From: SXIZ01 sp040079795
GTDB lineage: Bacteria; Pseudomonadota; Gammaproteobacteria; Methylococcales; Methylomonadaceae
DNA length: 64,000 nt
Reading direction: 5' to 3'
Assembly: GCA_040079795.1 (NCBI GenBank)
Contig: JBEBJQ010000004.1
Location: forward strand, 1-64,000
Positions 1 to 7,627 of this stretch are shown piece by piece. The translations under genes were made by a program, and so were the position numbers. Within the stretch, counting starts at the first letter, position 1, and the number at the start of each line of letters is the position of its first letter. The notes under the pieces were generated by a model that ran no database searches, was not told the origin of the DNA, and saw nothing but the letters and a program-made list of their open reading frames with translations.

Positions 1-70
1 ATTGACGGCCTTCTTTCCATCCCACCAAGGCTAAAACCGCTTTTTCCGTAAAAGCCGTGGTAAGCCAGCC

Positions 71-98
71 ATTATAGCGGCTTTCCTTATCCTGTCAA
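71..98 (-). promoter_or_regulatory. Sigma-70-type promoter reading out of the left edge
   Basis: On the minus strand TTGACA (98-93) and TATAAT (76-71) are separated by 16 bases, both hexamers matching consensus exactly. Transcription would start near 64 and run off the left edge. An ATG at 20-18 behind a GGTGGG could start a protein, or the product could be a stable RNA; only about 60 bases are visible, so I cannot choose. It does not serve sodB, which lies behind it. Confidence 0.6.
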
Positions 99-105
99 TT
101 AGAAA

Positions 106-149
106 TTAAAATAAAAGCCATCCTGAACCATAAAGCATTCAAGATGGCC
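106..149 (-). terminator. Terminator behind sodB
   Basis: In the minus-strand transcript, 16 bases after the sodB stop, GCCATC (148-143) pairs with GATGGC (122-117) around a loop that adds a few more pairs, and a T-rich tail (TTTTATTTTAATTT) follows. This is the usual Rho-independent layout. Confidence 0.7.
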
Positions 150-164
150 AATACTTAAGAAGAA

Positions 165-746
165 CTAAGCAGCAAAATTAACCGCTGCAAAATCCCAATT
201 TACTAAAGCCCAAAATGCTTCCAAATATTTTGGGCGCGCATTACGATAATCAATATAGTAAGCATGCTCCCAGACATCGCAGGTTAATAATGGTTTTTGA
301 CCAGCTGTTAACGGACAACCTGCATTACTGGTACTTACTAAAGCTAAGCTCCCATCGGCATTTTTAACCAACCATGCCCAGCCCGAACCAAAAGTGGTGA
401 CCGCGCATTTTGCAAACTCTTCTTGAAAAGCCGCGTATGAACCAAACTTTGCATTTATTGCATCCGCCAAAGCACCTTTCGGCTGACCACCACCATTAGG
501 AGACAAGCTATTCCAATAAAATGTGTGATTCCAGATTTGAGCAGCATTATTAAACACCCCACCAGAAGATTTCTTAATCACCTCTTCCAGCGACAAACCT
601 TCAAATTCAGTTCCAGGAACCAAATTATTTAAATTTGTTACATACGTTTGATGATGCTTACCATGGTGAAAATCCAGCGTTTCCGCTGAAAGATGTGGCG
701 CTAAAGCGTCTTTTGCATAAGGTAAAGGGGGAAGTTCGAAAGCCAT
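165..746 (-). CDS. sodB: Superoxide dismutase [Fe]
   Basis: Cytoplasmic iron superoxide dismutase, converting superoxide to oxygen and hydrogen peroxide. The 193 residues match the usual length of the family. The N-terminal metal-binding helix has FHHGKHHQTYV (about 26-36, with His27 as ligand), the second ligand lies in AAQIWNHTFYW, and the C-terminal DVWEHAYYIDYRN signature supplies the Asp and His ligands. The Gln of AAQIWNH is the residue that usually marks the Fe rather than the Mn type. The ATG is preceded by GGAG at good spacing. A terminator follows directly, so the gene is probably transcribed alone. Confidence 0.95.
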   Translation of the reverse strand: MAFELPPLPYAKDALAPHLSAETLDFHHGKHHQTYVTNLNNLVPGTEFEGLSLEEVIKKSSGGVFNNAAQIWNHTFYWNSLSPNGGGQPKGALADAINAKFGSYAAFQEEFAKCAVTTFGSGWAWLVKNADGSLALVSTSNAGCPLTAGQKPLLTCDVWEHAYYIDYRNARPKYLEAFWALVNWDFAAVNFAA

Positions 747-891
747 TTAAATCTCCATAAAAAACATAAACAATAAAAAACAAAACCTACTAACACAGTA
801 AGTATATTTGAGCGCTGTAACTTTATCACTCCTACTCATTCCAGACAAAGCAAAAATATCCTCGCATCACCTAAGCGCATTGCAAACCATT

Positions 892-1902
892 TTAGCTATT
901 TAATATTTCAGAAATAAGTTGCGGTCCTTTATAAATAAGCCCCGTATAAACCTGTATCAAACTCGCACCAGCTTTAAATTTATTTTGCGCATCTTCAGCA
1001 CTCATAATACCACCTGCAGCGATAATCGGAATCTTACCCCCCAGCTCAACCGCAAGCAGCTTAACAACAGCAGTAGCGCTTTCATAAAGCGGCGCACCAC
1101 TTAGACCACCCGTCTCTTCCCGCAAAAAATGCCCACCCAGCTTATGACGGGCAAGCGTAGTATTAGTTGCAATAACGCCGTCTATTTCAAATTCCAGCAA
1201 CAACTTAGCAATATACGCAATTTCTTCTGGATTCAAATCCGGCGCAATCTTAAGCACAAGCGGCGTATATTTTTGATGCTGCCGCTGCAATATCTGCTGC
1301 TCTTTTTTCAAGGCATCCAATAGACTCCGGATATCATCACCTTGCTGTAACTGCCGCAGGTTTTTAGTGTTCGGCGAAGATATATTGAGCGTAATATAAT
1401 CAGCAACAGCATAGCCTTTACGCAAGCCAATCAAATAATCATCCGCCGCATTTTCCATTGGTGTACTGGCGTTTTTGCCAATATTAATACCCAAGACACT
1501 TTGAGATCGACGCCGCTTGACCTGCTCTAATAAATGATCAATACCTAAATTATTAAAGCCCATACGATTAATAATCGCCTGATACTCCGGCAAACGGAAT
1601 AAACGCGGCTTCTGATTCCCCGACTGAGGAAAGGGCGTTACCGTGCCAATTTCAATAAAACCAAAATTCAACGCAGACAAGGCATCAATATAATCACCAT
1701 TTTTATCTAAACCCGCCGCCAATCCCAACTTATTTTTAAACGTCAAACCCATTATTTTCACAGGCTCGTTAACGCTTTGATCAGCCACCAGCTTAATTAA
1801 ACCGGTCTGCTGCGCAATTTTTAATCCTTTAAGCGTAAGCTCATGTGCAATTTCTGGGTCTAATGCAAAAAGGGCGGGGCGAATAAGGGAGTATAGATTC
1901 AT
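892..1902 (-). CDS. pyrD: Dihydroorotate dehydrogenase (quinone), class 2
   Basis: Oxidises dihydroorotate to orotate in pyrimidine synthesis, passing electrons through FMN to membrane quinone. The 336 residues equal the length of the E. coli enzyme. The N-terminal segment (MNLYSLIRPALFALDPEIAH) is the helical part that class 2 enzymes use to sit on the membrane. NISSPNT (about 173-179) carries the catalytic serine, and the FMN-phosphate loops AAGGIMS and YTGLIYKGP lie near the C-terminus. The start is only 2 bases after the stop of the thiO-like gene, so the two are probably cotranscribed and translationally coupled. Confidence 0.95.
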   Translation of the reverse strand: MNLYSLIRPALFALDPEIAHELTLKGLKIAQQTGLIKLVADQSVNEPVKIMGLTFKNKLGLAAGLDKNGDYIDALSALNFGFIEIGTVTPFPQSGNQKPRLFRLPEYQAIINRMGFNNLGIDHLLEQVKRRRSQSVLGINIGKNASTPMENAADDYLIGLRKGYAVADYITLNISSPNTKNLRQLQQGDDIRSLLDALKKEQQILQRQHQKYTPLVLKIAPDLNPEEIAYIAKLLLEFEIDGVIATNTTLARHKLGGHFLREETGGLSGAPLYESATAVVKLLAVELGGKIPIIAAGGIMSAEDAQNKFKAGASLIQVYTGLIYKGPQLISEILNS

Positions 1903-1904
1903 GG

Positions 1905-3005
1905 TTAATGTTGACTATGAAATTGATAAGGCTCTATAGATATTTTAGGTGCGCGCTTTAGCAATAAATCTACTAATAATTGTGCCGAGGCTGGCGCCAT
2001 AGCAAGTCCATTTCTAAAGTGCCCAGCATTAAGGCTCAAGTTTTCCAATTCAGGATGCCGCGCAATGTAGGGAATCCCTCGCTCAGTTCCTGGTCGCAAT
2101 CCCGCCCAATGCTTTATCACTGGACAATTCTGCAAGGTTGGAAATAAATTATGTGCAAACTCGGTTAACTTCACCTTTGTCTCAATATCAGTGCTTTTAT
2201 TGAAGTCACATTGCTCAACCGTACTACCTACCAGAATCTTGCCATCAAGCCTTGGAATTAAATAATGCGCACCATCAAGCACCATCGCCGATAGCGTGCC
2301 GGGTTTAGTATCAAACAAAAGCATCTGGCCTTTTACAGGCTGAACCAATGGGTGTAAATCTGCCTGCAAAGGAAACAGACGTTGCCACAAATGCCCTGAC
2401 CAGGCACCCGTCGTTAAAATAACCGCATTAACCGCGCTGCGCCCTGTCGTTGTGACAATCGAATGAACCCGCCCTTGCTGCACTTGCAAGTCAATCAACT
2501 CACAATCTGCCACAAACCGTACACCTTTGCGCGTTAAATATGCCTGCGCAGCCTGCAATAGACGAGGATTACGCACCTGCCTTATCCCAGGCAACCACAA
2601 AGGATTAAGTAATTCAGTCGCTAAGGAGGCAAGCAATTCATCAGGCGGCACGCCCTCAACAATTGCATTATTAGCGCACCATCCCAAAGCCGCTTGGATA
2701 TCCGGGTTCTTAGCAATGAACATCCCGCTGGCAATGCACTCAGGATCAATACCGCTATTGTCATGTAAATCTTCAATTAGCGGCGGATAAAGCAGCAAAC
2801 TTTGCATTACCAATTGCGAAATTGCTTCAGGCTGCCGCCATGGATATAATGGCAGTAAAATGCCGCCGCCAGCCCAAGAAGACTCTTGCCCAGCCTGACC
2901 CTTATCTATTATTGTTACGCTCGCACCTGCCAACACAAGTTCACGCGCAGTTAGCAGGCCAATGATACCCCCACCGATAATGGTAACATCTGAAAGTGTG
3001 AGCAT
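1905..3005 (-). CDS. thiO: ThiO-like FAD-dependent glycine/amino-acid oxidase
   Basis: FAD-dependent amine oxidase of the DAO family, 366 residues. The dinucleotide fold opens with VTIIGGGIIGLLTARELV (about 8-25), followed by the acidic end of strand 2 (TIIDKG). The C-terminal FAD motif is the segment LSLNAGHFRNGLAMAPASA. The family member ThiO makes iminoglycine for the thiamine thiazole ring; a thiD gene lies far away at 59.8 kb, but no thiS or thiG is next to this gene, so the thiamine role is inference from similarity. It could also be another DAO-type oxidase. First gene of a two-gene unit with pyrD. Confidence 0.8.
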   Translation of the reverse strand: MLTLSDVTIIGGGIIGLLTARELVLAGASVTIIDKGQAGQESSWAGGGILLPLYPWRQPEAISQLVMQSLLLYPPLIEDLHDNSGIDPECIASGMFIAKNPDIQAALGWCANNAIVEGVPPDELLASLATELLNPLWLPGIRQVRNPRLLQAAQAYLTRKGVRFVADCELIDLQVQQGRVHSIVTTTGRSAVNAVILTTGAWSGHLWQRLFPLQADLHPLVQPVKGQMLLFDTKPGTLSAMVLDGAHYLIPRLDGKILVGSTVEQCDFNKSTDIETKVKLTEFAHNLFPTLQNCPVIKHWAGLRPGTERGIPYIARHPELENLSLNAGHFRNGLAMAPASAQLLVDLLLKRAPKISIEPYQFHSQH

Positions 3006-3116
3006 AATTCCCTAACTGATAACAACGATACTAGATGATAACCCGATATGGTCTAAAGCCAAAGCGTCTCACCATTATTTAAAGGGAGCAATTGATTAGC
3101 AAAGTGTAGTTAATGT

Positions 3117-3145
3117 TTGTGTAATACCTGTATTTACAATATAAT
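3117..3145 (+). promoter_or_regulatory. Likely promoter of the thrS operon
   Basis: TTGTGT (3117-3122) and a perfect TATAAT (3140-3145) with a 17-base spacer lie about 130 bases upstream of thrS. The -35 box is weak. The remaining leader (3150-3276) shows no clear T-box, hairpin array or leader peptide. Confidence 0.5.
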
Positions 3146-3276
3146 CAGCCTTTTAACTTGGCTATGTAGTATTACAGTCGTTAATCGCATAGGCCGACCA
3201 GCTTATTAAGCTAAACTTGCAATACTGTTGAAATGTTTTTTGCTTTAACCCTTAAATCTAAGATAACTAACCTAAA

Positions 3277-5184
3277 ATGCCAGTAATTACCCTCCCTGAC
3301 GGAACCCAGCGAATATTTGAACATCCTATTACTATGATGGACGTTGCTCATAATATCGGCGCAGGTTTGGCTAAGGCAACTTTAGCGGGTCGGATCAATG
3401 GGCAATTACTTGATAGCAGCACTTTAATTACCCAAGATGCGCAACTGCAAATCATCACGGTTAAAGACTCAGAAAGTCTGGACATTATTCGCCATTCGAC
3501 AGCACATCTATTAGCACAAGCGGTTAAGCAACTATTTCCCGGTGCACAAGTCACTATTGGTCCGGTGGTTGAAAATGGCTTTTACTACGATTTCGCCTAT
3601 GATCGTGCCTTCACGCCCGATGATTTAATAGCCATCGAGGAAAAAATGCTGCAATTAGTTGCAGAAGACCACTTGGTTTCGCGCACTGAATTATCGCGCG
3701 ATGACGCAGTTAGCTTTTTTCAAAATCTGGGTGAAATTTATAAAGCTGAAATTATAGAATCCATTCCCGCTAAAGAGACACTGTCACTATACGCACAAGG
3801 AAACTTTACCGACTTATGTCGTGGCCCGCATGTACCCAATACTGGTAAATTGGGCGCTTTTAAACTGATGAAGATTGCAGGTGCTTACTGGCGAGGCAAC
3901 TCCGACAATGAGATGCTACAACGCATCTACGGTACCGCATGGCATAACAAAAAAGACTTAGGCGATTATTTGCATCGTCTGGAAGAAGCTGAAAAACGTG
4001 ATCATCGTAAATTAGCCAAAACCCTGGATTTTTTTCATACTCAAGAAGAAGCACCGGGCATGGTGTTTTGGCATGAAAAAGGTTGGGCTATTTATCAGCA
4101 GGTTGAACAATATATCCGCAACAAATTACGTGTTAATGGTTATGCGGAAGTCAAAACACCACAATTAGTAGACCGTTCTTTATGGGAAAAATCCGGGCAT
4201 TGGGAAAAATTCGGTGACATGATTTTTACCACCCATTCGGAACATCGCGATTACGCGATTAAGCCAATGAACTGCCCTTGCCATGTACAAATTTACAATC
4301 AAGGCCTAAAAAGTTACCGGGATTTACCTATCCGACTCGCTGAATTTGGGTCTTGTCACCGCAATGAGCCATCAGGAACCCTACACGGCTTGATGCGAGT
4401 CAGAAACTTCGTGCAGGATGATGCACATATTTTTTGTACCGAAAATCAAATTCAAGATGAAGTATCGGTATTTATTGATCTTCTCTTTGAGGTATATAAA
4501 GACTTCGGCTTTGAAGATGTTATTATTAAGCTATCAACCCGCCCTGAAAACCGCGTCGGTGATGATGCAGTTTGGGATAAAGCCGAGCACGCACTGGAAT
4601 TAGCTTTAAATACTAAGGGGCTGGCGTGGGATTTGCAGCCCGGCGAAGGTGCATTTTACGGCCCTAAAATTGAATTTTCCCTCAAAGATTGTATTGGCCG
4701 CGTTTGGCAATGCGGCACAATCCAAGTTGATTTTTCAATGCCAAGTCGTTTAGGCGCTGTATATGTCGCTGAAGACAGCTCTAAGCAAGTTCCCGTAATG
4801 TTACACCGGGCTATTTTAGGATCGCTTGAACGTTTTATCGGTATTTTGATTGAGCAGCATGCTGGTAACTTCCCATTGTGGTTAGCACCTGTTCAAGTAA
4901 TGGTGCTCAATATTGCTGACCGTCATGCTGACTATGCCAATGACGTAATACGGCAACTTGAAAAAAATGCACTACGAATTAAAATAGACTTGAGAAATGA
5001 AAAAATCGGTTTTAAAATCCGCGAGCATTCGATGCAACGCATCCCTTATCTTGTGATCGTCGGTGATAAAGAATTAGAAAATCAAACTATCACGGTACGC
5101 TCACAAAAAGGTGAAGACTTAGGCAGTCTGTCAATACAAGCATTTGTTGAACGATTAAATCAAGAGATTGAAGACAAACAATAA
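3277..5184 (+). CDS. thrS: Threonyl-tRNA synthetase
   Basis: Class II synthetase that charges tRNA-Thr. The 635 residues include an N-terminal TGS domain (1-62), the editing domain with HSTAHLLAQAVKQLFPG (about 74-90), and the catalytic core. The zinc-binding Cys is seen in MKPMNCPCHVQ type sequence (IKPMNCPCHVQIYNQ), and motif 3 appears as MLHRAILGSLERFIG. The C-terminal anticodon-binding domain begins near APVQVMVLNI. It heads the conserved thrS-infC-rpmI-rplT-pheST-ihfA cluster. In E. coli this gene represses its own translation through a leader structure; I see no convincing copy of that here. Confidence 0.97.
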   Translation: MPVITLPDGTQRIFEHPITMMDVAHNIGAGLAKATLAGRINGQLLDSSTLITQDAQLQIITVKDSESLDIIRHSTAHLLAQAVKQLFPGAQVTIGPVVENGFYYDFAYDRAFTPDDLIAIEEKMLQLVAEDHLVSRTELSRDDAVSFFQNLGEIYKAEIIESIPAKETLSLYAQGNFTDLCRGPHVPNTGKLGAFKLMKIAGAYWRGNSDNEMLQRIYGTAWHNKKDLGDYLHRLEEAEKRDHRKLAKTLDFFHTQEEAPGMVFWHEKGWAIYQQVEQYIRNKLRVNGYAEVKTPQLVDRSLWEKSGHWEKFGDMIFTTHSEHRDYAIKPMNCPCHVQIYNQGLKSYRDLPIRLAEFGSCHRNEPSGTLHGLMRVRNFVQDDAHIFCTENQIQDEVSVFIDLLFEVYKDFGFEDVIIKLSTRPENRVGDDAVWDKAEHALELALNTKGLAWDLQPGEGAFYGPKIEFSLKDCIGRVWQCGTIQVDFSMPSRLGAVYVAEDSSKQVPVMLHRAILGSLERFIGILIEQHAGNFPLWLAPVQVMVLNIADRHADYANDVIRQLEKNALRIKIDLRNEKIGFKIREHSMQRIPYLVIVGDKELENQTITVRSQKGEDLGSLSIQAFVERLNQEIEDKQ

Positions 5185-5205
5185 TACTATTTGGAGGATT
5201 GGGAT

Positions 5206-5730
5206 ATCGCTGCTAAAAAAGATGAAACACGTTTGAATGATGCAATTACAGCCAGACGGGTTAGGGTTATAGGTGCTGATGGTGAAGCGGTAGGCATTAT
5301 TACTTTGGATGAAGCCAAGCAACTTGCTTATAACGCTGATTTAGATTTGGTTGAAATATCACCTAATGCAGAGCCACCTGTTTGTAAAGTAATGGATTAT
5401 GGTAAATTTGTTTTTGAAGTTAATAAAAAACAGTCCATTGCAAAAAAAAATCAAAAGCAAATTCAAGTTAAAGAAATTAAATTCAGGCCGGGCACTGACG
5501 AAGGCGATTATCAGGTTAAACTGCGCAGCTTGATTAAATTTCTTAACGAAGGCGATAAAACCAAAATCACCGTACGTTATCGTGGTCGTGAAATGGCGCA
5601 TAAAGAAATTGGTATGGATTTGCTCAAGCGTATTGAGCAAGATTTAGAAGAATTAGCCTTAGTCGAACAATTCCCTAAACTGGAAGGTCGACAAATGGTA
5701 ATGGTTATGGGGCCAAAAAAGAAAAAATAA
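5206..5730 (+). CDS. infC: Translation initiation factor IF-3, AUC start codon
   Basis: IF-3 binds the 30S subunit and discriminates against non-standard start codons. The product reads (M)AAKKDETRLND..., with the conserved DLVEISPNAEPPVCKVMDYG, FRPGTDEGDYQVKLRSL and the C-terminal EGRQMVMVMGPKKKK, about 174 residues. No ATG fits. The best start is ATC at 5206, because GGAGG (5193-5197) lies 8 bases upstream and family N-termini begin just here. A TTG at 5191 would be in frame but overlaps the Shine-Dalgarno itself. A rare AUU/AUC-type start is the known basis of IF-3 autoregulation, so the same control is likely here. Confidence 0.93.
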   Translation: MAAKKDETRLNDAITARRVRVIGADGEAVGIITLDEAKQLAYNADLDLVEISPNAEPPVCKVMDYGKFVFEVNKKQSIAKKNQKQIQVKEIKFRPGTDEGDYQVKLRSLIKFLNEGDKTKITVRYRGREMAHKEIGMDLLKRIEQDLEELALVEQFPKLEGRQMVMVMGPKKKK

Positions 5731-5893
5731 GCTAACGCTTTTTATTCTGCAATACCCCGTTATACTGCTCAGGGCGAACAGTAATCAGTGTCATTATTCA
5801 TAATGACTTTATTAATCCTTCAGGGCCGTGCATTTTGCCTTGCTGGGTTTTGTGTCAGGGATGATTTTAATTTTTTATTATCGGAGCAAACAA

Positions 5894-6091
5894 ATGCCAA
5901 AAATCAAAACCAATCGTGGTGCTGCCAAGCGTTTTAAACGCATCGGTGGCGGCGGTTTTAAATGTAAACACTCTCATCGTCGTCATATTTTGACCAAAAA
6001 GAGTACCAAACGCAAAAGACAGCTGCGCCAAGCGGACACTGTTCATGCTTCAGACGTGCGGATGGTTGCGCGCATGATGCCGTATAATTAA
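5894..6091 (+). CDS. rpmI: 50S ribosomal protein L35
   Basis: Small basic ribosomal protein of 65 residues, starting MPKIKTNRGAAKRFKRIG and ending VRMVARMMPYN, as usual for the family. ATG at 5894 is preceded by GGAG (5883-5886). A longer in-frame reading from 5828 has no ribosome site and is rejected. The 163-base spacer after infC contains several imperfect dyads and probably includes the leader by which L20 represses rpmI-rplT, although I cannot fold it by eye. Confidence 0.95.
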   Translation: MPKIKTNRGAAKRFKRIGGGGFKCKHSHRRHILTKKSTKRKRQLRQADTVHASDVRMVARMMPYN

Positions 6092-6106
6092 CCAAAGGAG
6101 AAAAAA

Positions 6107-6469
6107 ATGCCAAGAGTTAAACGCGGTGTCACAGCCAGAGCAAGACATAAAAAGATTCTAAAATTAGCGAAAGGTTACTATGGTGCGCGCAGTCGCGTCT
6201 ATCGTGTCGCTAAACAAGCAGTCATTAAAGCAGGACAATACGCTTATCGCGACCGTAAACAGAAAAAACGTCAATTCCGTGCATTATGGATTGTACGTAT
6301 TAATGCGGCGGCGCGTCAATGTGGTATGTCCTATAGCCGTTTTATTAATGGACTGACGAATGCCACAGTAGCAATTGACCGTAAAGTATTGGCTGATTTA
6401 GCCGTACGCGATAGTCAAGCATTTGCAGCAATCGCTAAGATAGCTCAGGCAAATTGCAGTAAACCTTAA
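6107..6469 (+). CDS. rplT: 50S ribosomal protein L20
   Basis: Ribosomal protein of 120 residues, beginning MPRVKRGVTARARHKKIL and carrying the family segment GYYGARSRVYRVAKQAV. It binds 23S rRNA early in 50S assembly and in other bacteria acts as translational repressor of the rpmI-rplT pair. It lies 15 bases after rpmI behind AAAGGAG. Confidence 0.96.
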   Translation: MPRVKRGVTARARHKKILKLAKGYYGARSRVYRVAKQAVIKAGQYAYRDRKQKKRQFRALWIVRINAAARQCGMSYSRFINGLTNATVAIDRKVLADLAVRDSQAFAAIAKIAQANCSKP

Positions 6470-6475
6470 GCCTTA

Positions 6476-6523
6476 ATGTTCGAATTCGCCCCTCGCTGGT
6501 ATCATTAAGTGAGGGGCAGCGAG
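6476..6523 (+). promoter_or_regulatory. Possible pheST leader peptide and hairpin
   Basis: Between rplT and pheS a 10-codon frame reads MFEFAPRWYH then TAA (6476-6508). It has two Phe, one Trp and one Tyr. Its 3' half overlaps a hairpin of GCCCCTC (6488-6494) with GAGGGGC (6511-6517). An alternative pairing CTCGCTG (6493-6499) with CAGCGAG (6517-6523) shares bases with the first. This resembles an aromatic-leader attenuator, as known for pheM-pheST in enterobacteria, but two Phe codons are few, the leader ATG has no clear ribosome site, and the hairpin lacks an immediate T-run. Confidence 0.35.
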
Positions 6524-6598
6524 CTAAGCTTAACAGTTCCGCTATTGAACACATCTTTTTGTATTCTCCCCATCTAACTAAAATAAGTGAGCTAAGCA

Positions 6599-7618
6599 GT
6601 GTCGGCTAGCCTAGAAAATATTCTCGCACAGGCTTTACAACAGCTTAGCGACGTAACAGATCTTAATCAACTCGATCACGTTCGGGTGCAGTATTTAGGT
6701 AAAAAAGGAGTATTTACCCTGCAAATGAAGGAGCTTGGAAAGCTTGATCCCGAGCAACGCCGTAGTTTAGGCCAGTTGATCAATGATGCTAAAGACCAGT
6801 TTCAATCCAAACTCGACGCCCTCAAAATAGCTTTGGACGAAGCCGCATTAGCTGCACGCTTGTCCGGTGAAAAAATTGATGTCACCCTGCCAGGCCGAGG
6901 TCAAGCAGTTGCTGGATTACATCCGGTAACCATAACCCTGCGCAGAATTAACCAAATTTTTGCCAGCGTAGGTTTCACGGTTGTCGAAGGCCCTGAAATT
7001 GAAGATGATTATCACAATTTCGAAGCCTTAAATATACCCGCACACCATCCCGCAAGAGCGATGCACGATACATTTTATTTCGATACCCACACGGTATTGA
7101 GAACGCACACCTCACCGGTACAAATCCGTGTCATGGAGTCCGAAGCCCCGCCTTTAAAAGTGATTGCGCCAGGGCGTGTGTATCGCTGTGATTCCGATAT
7201 CACGCATACGCCAATGTTTCATCAGGTAGAAGGCTTTTTGGTCGATACCGACGTGAGCTTTGCTGACTTAAAAGGCGTTGTATACGAATTTTTACGCGCG
7301 TTCTTTGAAAAAGATATTCAAGTACGCTTTAGGCCCTCCTACTTCCCATTCACTGAGCCTTCCGCAGAAGTAGATATTGAATGTGTCATGTGCCAGGGAG
7401 CAGGTTGTCGCGTGTGCAGTCACACTGGCTGGTTAGAAGTGATGGGCTGCGGCATGATTCACCCTGAAGTGTTTAAAGCAGTAAGAATTAGTAGTGAAAC
7501 CTACAGTGGTTTCGCCTTTGGGATGGGCGTTGAGAGGCTAGCTATGTTGCGTTACGGCATTAATGATTTGCGCCTGTTTTTTGAAAATGACCTTAAATTC
7601 TTAAGCCAGTTTAAATAG
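6599..7618 (+). CDS. pheS: Phenylalanyl-tRNA synthetase alpha subunit
   Basis: Catalytic alpha chain of the alpha2-beta2 class II enzyme, 339 residues. The N-terminal coiled coil (1-90) binds tRNA. Class II motif 2 is seen around PGRVYRCDSDITHTPMFHQ, and motif 3 as FAFGMGVERLAMLRYGIND. The conserved Phe-pocket segment RPSYFPFTEPSAEVD is intact. The start is GTG at 6599, since the first in-frame ATG lies far inside the coiled coil. It is followed by pheT after 9 bases. Confidence 0.96.
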   Translation: MSASLENILAQALQQLSDVTDLNQLDHVRVQYLGKKGVFTLQMKELGKLDPEQRRSLGQLINDAKDQFQSKLDALKIALDEAALAARLSGEKIDVTLPGRGQAVAGLHPVTITLRRINQIFASVGFTVVEGPEIEDDYHNFEALNIPAHHPARAMHDTFYFDTHTVLRTHTSPVQIRVMESEAPPLKVIAPGRVYRCDSDITHTPMFHQVEGFLVDTDVSFADLKGVVYEFLRAFFEKDIQVRFRPSYFPFTEPSAEVDIECVMCQGAGCRVCSHTGWLEVMGCGMIHPEVFKAVRISSETYSGFAFGMGVERLAMLRYGINDLRLFFENDLKFLSQFK

Positions 7619-7627
7619 GGATTAGTT

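Noticed and set aside
3006..3276. T-box or threonine leader before thrS
   Set aside because: No T-box motif, Thr-rich frame or terminator hairpin found.
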